A DNA stretch of 64,000 bases, taken from contig NZ_FNEB01000001.1 of assembly GCF_900100005.1 (NCBI RefSeq), positions 558,001 through 622,000 of the forward strand. Reading direction: 5' to 3'. The first letter of the stretch is position 1. Every line of letters starts with the position of its first letter. Origin of the DNA: Lutimaribacter saemankumensis (GTDB lineage: Bacteria > Pseudomonadota > Alphaproteobacteria > Rhodobacterales > Rhodobacteraceae). Positions 8,001 through 17,851 of the stretch are shown one piece after another. The notes beneath the pieces are model-generated. The model saw only the letters and a list, made by a program, of their open reading frames with translations, searched no databases and was not told where the DNA came from. The position numbers and the translations under genes are program-made.

Positions 8001-9203
8001 TCAGACGATCAGGTTCAGCATCAGCCCCCCGATCAGCCACCCCCAGGCCAGCAGCGCCAGCCAGAAAAGCACACGGTCCAGCGCCCCGCCGTGGCTGTGG
8101 TCGTGATGGTGGCCGCCGCCCTTGTTGGTGCGCCATGCAATCCAGCCGAAACCACATGTCACGGCACCGAAGAACAGGTTCAGCCAAAAAGTATAGTCGA
8201 TGGCGAACCGCTCCCCAGGCGCGATCAGCCCGGTCCCCTGGGCCTCCGGGACCAGCCCCAGGGCCGTGAACCCGACATGCATGATCAAAGCCGCCACAAC
8301 CAGCGCCACCAGGAAAACCGCCGCGATATACCCGGCCATGCGCCAGCCGTAATATTGCGCATGCACCCGGATCACCGGGAACACCACGAGATCGGAAAAG
8401 ATGAATGCCATGATACCGGCCATGCTGACACCGTTGGCGAACAGCAGCCCGGCCAGCGGGATATTCCCCATCGACCCGATAAAGGTGAAAAACGCCGCAA
8501 CGGGGCCAATCAGCGCATGGCTGACAACCTGCCAAAGGCCCAGCTCGTCAGCCCCCGTACCGGGGAACAGCCAGGTGAAAAACGCCGGCGGCACGAAGGC
8601 TGCGATGATTCCCGCCGTCGCAAAGCCCACGGTCACGTCCTTCCAGACCATGCGCCACTCGCCAAGATAGGCCTGCGCCAGGCGCCCCCATGCCGCGAAC
8701 GATCCGAACAGGGCCGATATCCCAAGCGTTTGCGCCTCTTCGCCCGCCTCCAGACGGGCGCGCACGTCATCGACCAGTCGTCGCGGAAAGCTCAGACGGA
8801 CCAGCCCCCACATAAGCAGGATCAGGACGATCCCGCCGACATATTCGGCCACAACGAATTGCCAGCTTAAAAACACCGAAATGACGATCCCCAGTTCGAT
8901 CACCAGATTGGTCGATGCCAGCAGAAACGCCAGCGACGGCACAAAGCCCGCCCCCTTTGCGAACAACGCCCGCGTCGTCGCCAGCGCCGAAAAGCTGCAA
9001 GATGATGATATGAAGCCGAAAAACGTCGCCAGCGCGACGGCGCGCCCCTCACGTTCGCCCATCGCGCGCCGCATCTGCGCCCGCCCGACGAACAATTGAA
9101 TCGCCGCACTGATGACATAGCCTAGGCCAAACGCCCAGAACGCCATCCAGAAAAAACCGGCAGATGTCAGTGCGGCCTCTGCCCACAAGGACAGAAATGC
9201 CAT
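8001..9203 (-). CDS. permease of the YraQ/DUF318 type
   Basis: This 400-residue polytopic membrane protein has about ten hydrophobic segments. It resembles the DUF318/YraQ permease family (members include ArsP-like exporters), with paired motifs such as FFGFISSSCSFSALATTRAL and FTFIGSMGNIPLAGLLFANG. Near the C-terminus is a short histidine-rich loop (GGGHHHDHSHGG, about residues 365-376) that could bind a metal ion. The start at 9203 has a GGGGGAGCT site. The substrate is not known, and no metal or arsenic genes lie nearby. It is convergent with the pdh operon, about 60 bp beyond its terminator. Confidence 0.8.
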   Translation of the reverse strand: MAFLSLWAEAALTSAGFFWMAFWAFGLGYVISAAIQLFVGRAQMRRAMGEREGRAVALATFFGFISSSCSFSALATTRALFAKGAGFVPSLAFLLASTNLVIELGIVISVFLSWQFVVAEYVGGIVLILLMWGLVRLSFPRRLVDDVRARLEAGEEAQTLGISALFGSFAAWGRLAQAYLGEWRMVWKDVTVGFATAGIIAAFVPPAFFTWLFPGTGADELGLWQVVSHALIGPVAAFFTFIGSMGNIPLAGLLFANGVSMAGIMAFIFSDLVVFPVIRVHAQYYGWRMAGYIAAVFLVALVVAALIMHVGFTALGLVPEAQGTGLIAPGERFAIDYTFWLNLFFGAVTCGFGWIAWRTNKGGGHHHDHSHGGALDRVLFWLALLAWGWLIGGLMLNLIV

Positions 9204-9260
9204 AGCTCCCCCTTCCTGTTCCCCGCGCTCAGCCCGGGGGCGGCTGGTTCGTGTCTGTTA

Positions 9261-10070
9261 TCAAAGCGCGTCGCGCAGGATCTGGTTCATCGTGACCGAA
9301 GGCTGCGCACAGCCCGCCTCGCCGACGACCTTGGCCGGAACGCCGGCGACGGTGGATTTGGGCGGCACGTCATGCAGCACGACCGAACCCGCCGCAATCC
9401 GCGAACAATGCCCGATCTGGATATTGCCCAGCACCTTGGCCCCGGCCCCGATCAGAACGCCATCGCCGATCTTCGGATGGCGGTCTTCCTCTTCCTTGCC
9501 GGTCCCGCCCAGGGTCACGGAATGCAGCATCGAGACATTGTCGCCAACCACGGCGGTTTCACCGATGACGATGGAATGGGCATGGTCGATCATGATGCCC
9601 CGCCCCATACGGGCCGCCGGGTGGATGTCGACACCGAAAATCTCGGATGTGCGCATCTGAAAGAAATAAGCCATGTCACGCCGGCCCGTTTTCCACAGCC
9701 AATGCGCGATGCGATAGGCCTGCAGCGCCTGGAACCCCTTGAAGAACAAGAGCGGCTGCAGGAACCGGTGGCAGGCCGGGTCGCGATCGTAGACCGCCGC
9801 GATGTCGGCGCGGGCATCCTGCGCCAAACCCGGCGAATCCCGATAGGCCGCGTCGCAAATCTCGCGGATCAACTGTTCGGACATTTCACCCGAAGCCAGC
9901 TTCAAGGCGCAGCGATAGGCAAGCGCACATTCCAGCGACTCGTGATGCAGAACCGAGGAATGGATCAATCCGCCAAGCAGCGGCTCATCCTTTACGGCCT
10001 GTTCCGATTCGTCGCGAATTTGCGACCAGACCGGATCGATTTCGGCCAGTCTCTTGCGCGTTTCAGCCAT
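9261..10070 (-). CDS. cysE: serine O-acetyltransferase
   Basis: This 269-residue enzyme makes O-acetylserine from serine and acetyl-CoA, the first step of cysteine biosynthesis. The N-terminal helical domain (LIHSSVLHHESLECALAYRC) is followed by the left-handed beta-helix acyltransferase domain (GVDIHPAARMGRGIMIDHAH, GDNVSMLHSVTLGGTGK). The active-site histidines are present. The ATG at 10070 has an AAAGGAG site; the frame continues far upstream, but that part is the antisense of the DksA-like gene. It is divergent from that gene. Confidence 0.96.
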   Translation of the reverse strand: MAETRKRLAEIDPVWSQIRDESEQAVKDEPLLGGLIHSSVLHHESLECALAYRCALKLASGEMSEQLIREICDAAYRDSPGLAQDARADIAAVYDRDPACHRFLQPLLFFKGFQALQAYRIAHWLWKTGRRDMAYFFQMRTSEIFGVDIHPAARMGRGIMIDHAHSIVIGETAVVGDNVSMLHSVTLGGTGKEEEDRHPKIGDGVLIGAGAKVLGNIQIGHCSRIAAGSVVLHDVPPKSTVAGVPAKVVGEAGCAQPSVTMNQILRDAL

Positions 10071-10154
10071 GTCGACGCTCCTTTGCTTGGCGTGACTATA
10101 GCAGATAGGCTGCCCATGCGAAAACGCAAACCCGTGATGAAGGGGATCGCGATC

Positions 10155-10493
10155 ATGGATGAAACGGCGCAGAATCAGTTTCGCACATTGCTTAGGGCGC
10201 GTCTGGACGAGATCGAAAGCGCCGATGCCCTTGGCAAACAGGGTCAGGAAACCGTTCAGCTTGATCAACAGTCGGTCGGTCGTCTGTCCCGGCAGGACGC
10301 GCTGTTGAACCAGTCGATGGCCAAGGCCAACCAGAATCGCCGCACGAATGAGGCCCAGCGCCTGCGCCTTGCCCTCACGCGCCTCGAGGAAGGCGACTAT
10401 GGCTTTTGCACCGATTGCGGGGAAGAGATCGCCGCAAAGCGGCTGGAACTCGACCCCGCCACCCCGAAATGCATTTCCTGCGCGCGCGGATAG
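10155..10493 (+). CDS. short TraR/DksA family zinc-finger protein
   Basis: This 112-residue protein has a C-terminal four-cysteine zinc finger (Cys85 and Cys88 in FCTDCGEEIAAKRL; Cys106 and Cys109 in PKCISC) after an alpha-helical region. The pattern is that of TraR/DksA proteins, which bind the RNA polymerase secondary channel. At 112 residues it is shorter than canonical DksA (about 150), so it is a DksA-like rather than a classical DksA protein. The ATG at 10155 follows AAGGGGA; an in-frame ATG at 10137 is an alternative. It converges with the small GTA-flanking gene, whose frame overlaps its 3' end. Confidence 0.85.
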   Translation: MDETAQNQFRTLLRARLDEIESADALGKQGQETVQLDQQSVGRLSRQDALLNQSMAKANQNRRTNEAQRLRLALTRLEEGDYGFCTDCGEEIAAKRLELDPATPKCISCARG

Positions 10494-10771
10494 CCCGCGC
10501 GCCGCGAAAGCCCGCTCAGAACCGCCAGCAGGCAATCCAGGTAGGCGCCGTTGCTCAAAGGTGGTTCGGGTGGCAGGTCGGTCGGCAAAACTGCCGAACG
10601 CAGCGTGCCGTCGCCCCAATGCGGATGCGCACGGCCCTCCCTGCGGCGGTAGAGATCCGCGGCATGGGCCCGCTCGACCAGCCTTACGAACGCCGCCTCG
10701 CGATCCTTGCGGGAAAGCGTCAAAAGCATCCGCGCCGCGGCAACGACGTCGCCATGCAAGACCCGCCGCAT
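10397..10771 (-). CDS. hypothetical protein directly after the GTA cluster (DUF7742-like)
   Basis: This 124-residue protein begins MRRVLHGDVVAAARMLLTL and contains AHAADLYRRREGRAHPHWGD. The pattern matches, from memory, a small conserved protein found next to GTA clusters in Rhodobacterales; the exact family name should be checked. It starts 2 bp after the stop of GTA gene 15, so it is probably translationally coupled to it and may be the last gene of the transcript. About 97 bp of its 3' end overlap the DksA-like gene on the other strand. The conserved part ends near residue 92, and the tail could be non-native. Confidence 0.55.
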   Translation of the reverse strand: MRRVLHGDVVAAARMLLTLSRKDREAAFVRLVERAHAADLYRRREGRAHPHWGDGTLRSAVLPTDLPPEPPLSNGAYLDCLLAVLSGLSRRAGYPRAQEMHFGVAGSSSSRFAAISSPQSVQKP

Positions 10772-10773
10772 GA

Positions 10774-13700
10774 TCACACAGGCCAAACCGCATGGCGCGC
10801 GAAATAGCCCGGCCCCACCTCGGCCGAAATCTGGGCCACCGCGATTTCGTAAGGATCACCACCGGTATCCGCCAACTCGTCGCCAGGATCGTACTGCCAG
10901 AACGGATCGCTCAGAACCCGCTCCTGCAGAACCGCCCCGCCCTGAAGCACGCGCAGCAGATAGGCCTCGCTCTCTTCCCCCACCGGTACATCGACGCCAT
11001 CCCAGCTATCACCATTGATGCGGGTGCGCCTGATCCACGACACGCCCAGCGCACCATCCGGTGCACGCTTGGCCCTAAGATGTGCCGGGGCGTAAGGACG
11101 CAAACCGACACCGCTGAACGCAAGCTCGAACGGGGTAAAGGACGGATCGTCCACCGGTTGCTTTGCCGGACCGACGCGGTAGTGCCGCGTAACGCCACGC
11201 GCAACGGACGGCAGTTCAAGCTGCCTTGGCGCACTGTCCAGCAACACGAACCGCGCACCAACCGGCCAGATCGGGGCCATCACCGCATCGCTTCCAAGCT
11301 GGCCGCGCAACAAGCCGCGCAAGCGGTAAAGCCCGGAATCGACGATTTCAGCCTGTTGGAACTGGATGATCTCCCAACCCTCGGGCGTGCCGTTCCCAAC
11401 CGCCGCCAGATTCCCGCCTGAAAGCAGAGCCGCCATCGAAATGCTCTGCAATTCGCCGGACACAAGCCGCACATCGACATCGCCCGCCCAATGCATCCGC
11501 CCAACCGGCCCGGCCTGCAAGGGGGTCGCAAGCGTGCCCATCGTGGCTTGTGCCGCCAAAATGGTGTTGAGCGAAAAATCAGCCCCCGTCGCACTGCCAT
11601 AAACCGCCACGCTGCCTGGCCACGGGATGGCCGTCGCTGCAACATGCGGGCTGTGCGGCTGCTCATCCCCCTGGATCAGCGGCAGATCCATGAACTCCAC
11701 CTCTGCTGGTGCCGGGGCGACGAACGGCGCCATCCGCGCGATGCTCTCGTCCAACTCGGCCGGCGCATAGACCGCGCGCTCCATGCGGACCGCTTCGATC
11801 ATCTGGAACGGTCCCTGCTCGACACGATCGATCCTGAACTTGCCGGCCTCAACCTCCAGCACGTCCCCGGCGCCGAGGTTCTGCAGCGATGGCGGCAAGG
11901 CCACCCGCAACGTATCGCGCGCCACGCGCGCTTCGGCCAGCCAGCGCTCCAGCACCTGGCGCCCCTCGCGACGGGTCAATGCCATCGAAATATCCGAGGT
12001 CGAAACCGCATGCGTCGCCTCATCGGGCAGCACCGCCTCTTCTGCCGCCACCCCATAATCGGCATCGGTCTCGACGAACCGCAAACGCAGACGCCCCGCC
12101 ATTTCCGCCTCTGCCGCCCGTGTGATCTCCACCCGGCCATCGATCTCGTCGGTTTCGACCGTGTTCTCTGGCCTTAACCGAGTTTCCGGCGCAGCCCCCC
12201 GCATTCGGAACACCAGCTTGCCGTCCCGCTCCAGCGCATCGACACCATAGGCCAGCATCAAGGGCTGAAGGATACCCCGCGCGGTATCGACCTCCGAAAC
12301 GGTATACCCTCGGACAAACCCATACAGTTCCGACGTATCCACCTCATGCAGACCCGCGCGCGCGCAGACCTCATCGAAGATCGAAGCCAGCGAACGCCCC
12401 GCCATCCGCCCGCTGATCCAATGCCCGCGCACATAATTCTCACCATCGGCCCAGAGGTCGCGATTTCCGGGAAAGAACGGATAGGGCCGCGCGTCCCAGG
12501 CCCAGACAAAAGCCCGCGACATGTCCACCATCAGGCCGCCATAAACCTCGGAAACCGGGTTGTTTTGCGGGTCCAGCCAATGTGCATAGGTCGCACGCAG
12601 ATATTGCATCTGATTCAGCTCGTCCCGCATCCCGTTCGAGTAATGCGGATATGCCGATTCCGACGATTTCGGATCGAGAAACTTGTTGGGTTGGTTCGTG
12701 CCCTTGTCGATCGCCGCACAGCCCAGCTCGGTAAAGACGATGGGTTTCGAGCGTGGCTGCCAACCTGTCGGTGTCTCTTGCCTCACACCCCCTATGCGCT
12801 CATGGTGATGGTTCGACCACCAGCCCCGTATATCCTTGTACCGCCAGATCCACGGTTCTCCATGTTCATCGTCAGTGATCGGTGTGCGAATTTGCGCATC
12901 GCGCGCCTCGGGCGAATGATAGAACCAGTCGTACCCTTCTCCGCCCGCGACATTCGCCTTGAGATAATCGAGGTTGTAGATGCTGCCCCATCCGGCATCG
13001 GCATGCCCGGTTTCGTCACGCCAATCCGATAGCGGCATGTAATTGTCGATCCCGATGAAATCGATCTCGGGATCGGCCCATAGTGGGTCGAGATGAAAAT
13101 ACCTGTCCCCGCTGCCGTCGTCTGGCTGATAGCCGAAATATTCCGACCAGTCGGCCGCGTAACCGATCCTTACGCCAGACCCCAACAAGGCTCGCGCCTC
13201 GGACGCAAGCCCGCGCAAAGCGGAAACAAACGGAAAGCGATCCGTATCACCGCGCAGTTGCGTCAGACCCCGCATTTCCGATCCGATACAGAACGCATCG
13301 ACCCCACCTGCCGCCGCACAAAGCGCCGCATAATGCAGGATGAACCGGCTATAGCTCCATTCATCCGGGCCCGAATACGTCACGACGCCATTTGCCACCG
13401 TAAAATCCGACGCACGGACCGTTCCCACGAATTGCGAAACCTCGATCTCTGCAGCCACCGTTTCATCAGGGGAACCGGCACGGCCGGGCGCAACCGATCC
13501 GGTGATCCGCCCACGCCAGGGCAGGCGCGGCTGATGCTCCCCCCCGTCCAGGGATCGACCAGCCCGTTGCCATCCAGCTGCTCCATCAGGATGAACGGAT
13601 AGAACATCACCTGTTTACCCCTGGTCGTCAGCCCCCGGATCGCCTCGGTGACAGCCTCATCCGCCGGTGTACCGCCATAGACGACCCGCCCGTGTTCGTC

Positions 13701-14708
13701 CGGCACCAGACCGGCATCCCGCCGCGTCAGGCCAGACACGGTCCAAGGCATGTCCGCCCCGTCGAATTCGCCTTGTTCGACCTTGGGCCGCAAACGGCAC
13801 GCCTGCGCGCGCAGGTCGTCGCCGAACCAGCTCACGATCAGCGACACTGCCTCGCAGGACGGCAGCTCTGCCTCCAGCGCGTCCAGCGATGTCTCCATGT
13901 CGGTCTGGCCCGAGGGCGTGTTCACGTTCAGGCTGCGGCTTTGGCCCGGCCCGTATTTTGCCACCACCCGCGATGTCGCAAGCGCGTATTCACCTGTGCC
14001 GGGCATCAGGGCAACGGCCCGCACGTTCTGCGCAGGGTCGCGGTCGATGCCTTTCACTTCCTCGGGCCTGAGGACTTCGAAACTGAACTGCGGCACCCGG
14101 TTGCCGAATTGCTCCAGCGGCAAGGCATCCATGACGACATAGGCCGTCCCCCTGTAGGCCGGTACCGCGCCCGCCCCTTCAAGCGCCGCGATCGTCGGGT
14201 CAGGCATCTGATCGCGCGAACCGTTGTAGACGCGCATGTTCAGATCTTCTGGCGCCATTTCCACCCCGTCCGCCCAGACCCGCAGAACGCCGCCGATCTG
14301 ACCCTCGCACAGCGCAATCGCCAGACTGACAGAGTAGCTGTAGCTGTAGGTCGTCGACCGCGCCTGCGGCCGGGCCGGCGCTCCCTTGCCGCCACCGCCT
14401 CCGGTCGAGGTTTGCGTGACATGCTCCTGAAATGCGCTCGCCCAGATCACGTGCCCGCCCACGCGCATCCGGCCATACACCTGTGCAACCGGCACCCCTT
14501 CACCCGCCGAGGTGATCCGAAACCTTTCGGTGCGGCCCTGGTGATGCTCGACCGCGTCCGATCCCTGCCCCATCAGGCGCTGATCGATCACACGGCCAAG
14601 GCTCGCACCCGCAAAGCGGCCGATCACCACCGATGACAGGCCAAGGAATGACCCCCCGACCGATCCGCCAATTGCGGCCCCGGCTGCAGACAGAACTATC
14701 GTCGCCAT
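10774..14708 (-). pseudogene. GTA host-specificity protein with TIM-barrel-like domain (g15), frameshifted
   Basis: This is the largest GTA gene, about 1,310 codons if repaired, equal to the R. capsulatus g15 length. The N-terminal part (14708 to about 13540) has a glycine-rich hydrophobic start and tail-hub features. It ends in QLDGNGLVDPWTGG and then loses frame at seven G (13539-13545 on the plus strand). In the other frame the protein resumes with EHQPRLPWRGRITG and the TIM-barrel domain (DFIGIDNYMPLSDWRDE, FTELGCAAIDKGTNQPNKFL) to the C-terminus. One extra G, or two fewer, restores one frame. A sequencing error is possible. The start has an AGGAG site. Confidence 0.85.
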
Positions 14709-14711
14709 CTT

Positions 14712-15146
14712 TCAAGTCTCCTGTTTGAACCGGAACCGCGCTACGATGCGGCGCGCCCATGGGGGGCTCAGCGGGCTTTCAACGACCCCATGACCGGAAT
14801 AGGCGTGAATGAAGCTCGCCCGCGCGCCCACCTCGGCGGCGATACCCAGATGCTTGGCCACCGCGCCCGCGCGCATCCGAAACAGCAGCACGTCCCCCGA
14901 ACGGGCATCCTGCAAATAGACGGGCTGCAACAGGCGGCGGGCCACCCGCCACAGGGTCTCGTCGCGCTGGGTTTCCGACCAGTCGCGCGTATAGGGCGGT
15001 ACGGGCATCGGCTCGGGCCCGATGACTTCTCGCCAGACACCGCGCAATAAGCCCAGGCAGTCCGTCCCCACGCCCTTGCAACTTGCCTGATGCAGGTAAG
15101 GGGTTCCGATCCAGCCGCGCGCGGCCTCCACGACAACAGAGCTCAT
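14712..15146 (-). CDS. GTA NlpC/P60 family peptidase (g14)
   Basis: This 144-residue protein has the NlpC/P60 cysteine peptidase fold. The catalytic cysteine is in VGTDCLGLLRGV and histidines lie in VAKHLGIA and SFIHAYSGHG. In GTAs this tail-associated enzyme is thought to cleave peptidoglycan during DNA entry into the recipient. Its start overlaps the stop of g13 by 4 bp, and g15 follows 3 bp downstream, so translation is probably coupled. Confidence 0.9.
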   Translation of the reverse strand: MSSVVVEAARGWIGTPYLHQASCKGVGTDCLGLLRGVWREVIGPEPMPVPPYTRDWSETQRDETLWRVARRLLQPVYLQDARSGDVLLFRMRAGAVAKHLGIAAEVGARASFIHAYSGHGVVESPLSPPWARRIVARFRFKQET

Positions 15147-16021
15147 CGCCGGCTACCCCCGCCCAGATCGCCGGATCGCGCCGGAACTGCCATAAGCCAG
15201 TCTTCGGCAGGTAAATCGGGAAATCCCTGGAAGTTCAGCGCATTGTCGAACTTGAAACGGCAGGTTTCGAACCGCTTGTCGCATCCCGCGGTAAGGCGCA
15301 CCACGTCGCCTTCGGCCAACGGCGCACGCAGAGCCACCCAGGGCGCGATTACGCGGCGGTCGTTCACAGTCTCATCGCGCTTGATCTGCGCTTTCAAGCC
15401 GGCTGCAGCCCCATCCAGGATTTCCAGCGCGCCGCGACGGAACCACCCGGGCGCGTAGCCGGCCATACTGTCGAACAGCAGCGTTCCGTCGTCATCGACA
15501 CCGCGCAACGCGACCTCGACCGCAAACCCCGGACGCGCCAGATCGAAACCGCACGCCCGATCCCCCAGAACCGCAGTGCAGGGCTTCTGGAACACCCGCC
15601 CGATCGGGCGATTGAGCGCCTCGGTCAACCCGCGCAGCTCGGCCCGGAACGCCCCGCCCGCGCGCCGGATTTCACCGATGCTTCCGCGAAAGCGCAAATG
15701 CCGCTGCGCCGGGTCTGCCCAGTTCACGATCCAGGCCCGCAGGTCCGCACCGTCATAGCGCCCGGCCTCGATATCCGCCTCTCGGATGCGGGCATCGCTC
15801 AACGCGCCCAACGCCTCCGCGTTATCCACCGCCAGGCCCGTCGTCTGCTGCAACGCGGTGGCCGACAGGCCGCTATCGGCGGCAAAGACGATGCCGTCGA
15901 ACTCCATCGGGCAGTCGTGATCGGTAAAACCCAGAACGCGGCCATCCGTAAGCGTGATGGCCCAGGCGCTGGCCAGGGTGGTCAGCCCGCTGCGTACATG
16001 TTCGAGAAACTCGGCATTCAT
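15143..16021 (-). CDS. GTA baseplate hub protein, DUF2163 / BR0599 type (g13)
   Basis: This 292-residue protein has the N-terminal DUF2163 phage region (WAITLTDGRVLGFTDHDCPM, GLSATALQQTTGLAVDN) and a C-terminal BR0599-type part with conserved cysteines (KPCTAVLGDRACGFDL, RLTAGCDKRFETCRFKFDNA, LNFQGFPDLP). The cysteine pattern is typical of the GTA g13 hub protein, which binds an iron-sulfur cluster in RcGTA. It sits between g12 and g14, as in the reference cluster. Confidence 0.9.
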   Translation of the reverse strand: MNAEFLEHVRSGLTTLASAWAITLTDGRVLGFTDHDCPMEFDGIVFAADSGLSATALQQTTGLAVDNAEALGALSDARIREADIEAGRYDGADLRAWIVNWADPAQRHLRFRGSIGEIRRAGGAFRAELRGLTEALNRPIGRVFQKPCTAVLGDRACGFDLARPGFAVEVALRGVDDDGTLLFDSMAGYAPGWFRRGALEILDGAAAGLKAQIKRDETVNDRRVIAPWVALRAPLAEGDVVRLTAGCDKRFETCRFKFDNALNFQGFPDLPAEDWLMAVPARSGDLGGGSRR

Positions 16022-16025
16022 CGCG

Positions 16026-16658
16026 TCACACCCTCACTTCCACGACCGGAACGCTCGGCACATCGCCAGCCCGGAAACTCGCGACGCTGGTCTGTATCCG
16101 GTCGGTATCGAACCTGACCGGCACGTCGAATTCGAACCCCGCCGTGATCTCCATCCCTTCGTTCGGCGGATGGCCGAAGGTGATCATGCCCCGCGTCGCA
16201 TCCAGCTCCCAATGGATGCCTTCCTGCTGCTCGTCCCCTTCGATGCCCACGCGAACGGTGCCCGCAACGGGCTTGGTTATCGGCCGCAGGTAGGATTGTT
16301 CGCCCGACCGGTATTCCTTTTTCAGCGTGAAAGCCGCGGTTTCCCCGTCCCCCATGGCGATCACCTGATCCATGAAACCCGGCGCGACCGACGGGCGGCA
16401 GGATTTGAAGTCCGACCAGTCCTTCCACCGAAAGGCGTAAAGCTGGCCGTGCCGCGCTTCGAAAAACGCGATCAGCGTTTCCACATCGTCGAGCGATCGC
16501 AATCCGACCCCGGCATCGTACCGCCGCCGCGAATGCGCCCAGGGGCTGTTGCGTTCCTCGAACCCGTTGGCCAAGGTCACGACGTCGGTGCGCCGCTCCG
16601 GTCCACCGACCGAGCCGAAACTCAGATTGGCGGGAAACCGTATCTCGTGAAATTCCAT
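16026..16658 (-). CDS. GTA distal tail protein, DUF2460 / TIGR02217 type (g12)
   Basis: This 210-residue protein begins with the family signature FHEIRFPANLSFGSVGGPER and continues VVTLANGFEERNSPWAHSRR and RWKDWSDFKSC. DUF2460 proteins form the distal tail ring that links the tail tube to the baseplate. It ends 5 bp before g13 starts and lies 10 bp after g11. The length is normal for the family. Confidence 0.92.
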   Translation of the reverse strand: MEFHEIRFPANLSFGSVGGPERRTDVVTLANGFEERNSPWAHSRRRYDAGVGLRSLDDVETLIAFFEARHGQLYAFRWKDWSDFKSCRPSVAPGFMDQVIAMGDGETAAFTLKKEYRSGEQSYLRPITKPVAGTVRVGIEGDEQQEGIHWELDATRGMITFGHPPNEGMEITAGFEFDVPVRFDTDRIQTSVASFRAGDVPSVPVVEVRV

Positions 16659-16668
16659 TGTCGTCTCC

Positions 16669-17331
16669 TCAGCGGTTGCGCTGTGCGCGCGACAGCGCGC
16701 GGCTGACCTGCCCGGCGATCTGGCTCTGGCTGCGGCGGAACCCCTCGGCGTTGGGGGTATGGATGTTCATCACCACGTTCACCGTTCCCGCACCGCCCTG
16801 CGCGCGGACGCCAAGGCTGCCATCCGGCCCGCGCGACAGCGGCATGATTGCCTCTGGTCCCGCTTCGCCCATCAAGCCGGTCGCGCCACGCATCGCGAAA
16901 TAGCTGGGGCCGCTCACCACGCCGCCCTTGGCAAAGGGCATCACGCGGCCCTGCGCAAAACCCGCCCCATCGGCAAAGGGTAAAAGCCCATCCATCAACG
17001 AGCCGACCCCCTGCGCCAGCAACCCGCCCACATGGTCGGTCACGGGCTTCACGGCAGCGGAATAGGCGGTGTTGATCATGGATTGCGCCACCGTTTTCAG
17101 CGCATCCGACAGCTTCATCCCGTCCAGCAGCACCCCATCAAAGGCCCGCCGCAATCCGGTGCTCAACCCGCGCTCCAGCGTGCGCACGTCCTGACCCGCC
17201 GCGGCAAAGGTCGCGCGCATGCGGCTCAACTCGGCCTCGAACCCGGCGGCCATTCCGCTGGCGCCGTCCATCGCCGCTTCCAACGTGTCGATCTGGCTTT
17301 CCAGCCGGTCGAACCCTTCGTAGTCGGTCAT
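16669..17331 (-). CDS. GTA short tail tape measure protein (g11)
   Basis: This 220-residue protein has an N-terminal helical part (FDRLESQIDTLEAAMDGASG) and a glycine-rich hydrophobic C-terminal part (FAKGGVVSGPSYFAMRGATG, LMGEAGPEAIMPLSRGPDGS). These motifs are common in phage tape measure C-termini. It is short compared with phage tape measures, but this matches GTAs, whose tails are short. The 5' end overlaps the stop of g10.1 by 4 bp. Confidence 0.88.
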   Translation of the reverse strand: MTDYEGFDRLESQIDTLEAAMDGASGMAAGFEAELSRMRATFAAAGQDVRTLERGLSTGLRRAFDGVLLDGMKLSDALKTVAQSMINTAYSAAVKPVTDHVGGLLAQGVGSLMDGLLPFADGAGFAQGRVMPFAKGGVVSGPSYFAMRGATGLMGEAGPEAIMPLSRGPDGSLGVRAQGGAGTVNVVMNIHTPNAEGFRRSQSQIAGQVSRALSRAQRNR

Positions 17332-17528
17332 CTCTCAGTCCTTTCTGCATCGTCGGGAAAGGCGGCCAGCATCTCTTCCAACCGGGCGCGGGCCATCGGC
17401 GGGGCACCCGCGCCCTGCCCCAGCATCAGCATCAGCTCTGCCGGCGTCAGCGCCCAGAACCGGTCGGGCGTCAGCCGCAGGCCGGTCATCCCGGCCCGCA
17501 TCATTCCCGCCCAGTCGAACCGGTTCAT
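17328..17528 (-). CDS. GTA tail assembly chaperone, rcc01693-like (g10.1)
   Basis: This 66-residue protein begins MNRFDWAGMMRAGMTGLRL and contains PDRFWALTPAELMLMLG, the pattern of the small rcc01693-type phage protein. It is translationally coupled to g10 upstream and g11 downstream through 4-bp ATGA overlaps. In phages the gene just before the tape measure usually encodes a tail assembly chaperone. The start ATG at 17528 is set by the overlap. Confidence 0.87.
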   Translation of the reverse strand: MNRFDWAGMMRAGMTGLRLTPDRFWALTPAELMLMLGQGAGAPPMARARLEEMLAAFPDDAERTER

Positions 17529-17851
17529 GTGCGCGCCTCGTCCGGTATGGCAAAGGCTCGCGCCAGCAACTCTGCCGCGGCCCGCGCACCGGCCATCGGC
17601 CCACCCGCGATCTCGGCCCGCGCCAGTTGGCCTGCATCGCCAGGCCAGCCGCCGCCACGCAGCCCGGCCAACAGCAGGGCCAGAACGTCGCGCGACGAAA
17701 ACCGCCCCGCCTCGAACCGCTCGACCAGCGCCACCAGGCTGTCCTCGCCCAGCACGTCTTCCAGCTCGGCCAGCGCCCCAAGCGTCAGCCTCATCACGAC
17801 GGTCTCGCCATCCAGAACCAGCGCCACCTCTCCCCGCCAGCGGTTGACCAT
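17525..17851 (-). CDS. GTA tail protein, gp10 family (g10)
   Basis: This 108-residue protein matches the GTA gp10 / phage tail chaperone type: MVNRWRGEVALVLDGETVVM followed by LGALAELEDVLGEDSLVALV. It probably acts with g10.1 in tail assembly. The ATG at 17851 overlaps the TGA of g9 (TGATG), favouring it over the GTG one codon upstream. It overlaps g10.1 by 4 bp. Confidence 0.88.
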   Translation of the reverse strand: MVNRWRGEVALVLDGETVVMRLTLGALAELEDVLGEDSLVALVERFEAGRFSSRDVLALLLAGLRGGGWPGDAGQLARAEIAGGPMAGARAAAELLARAFAIPDEART

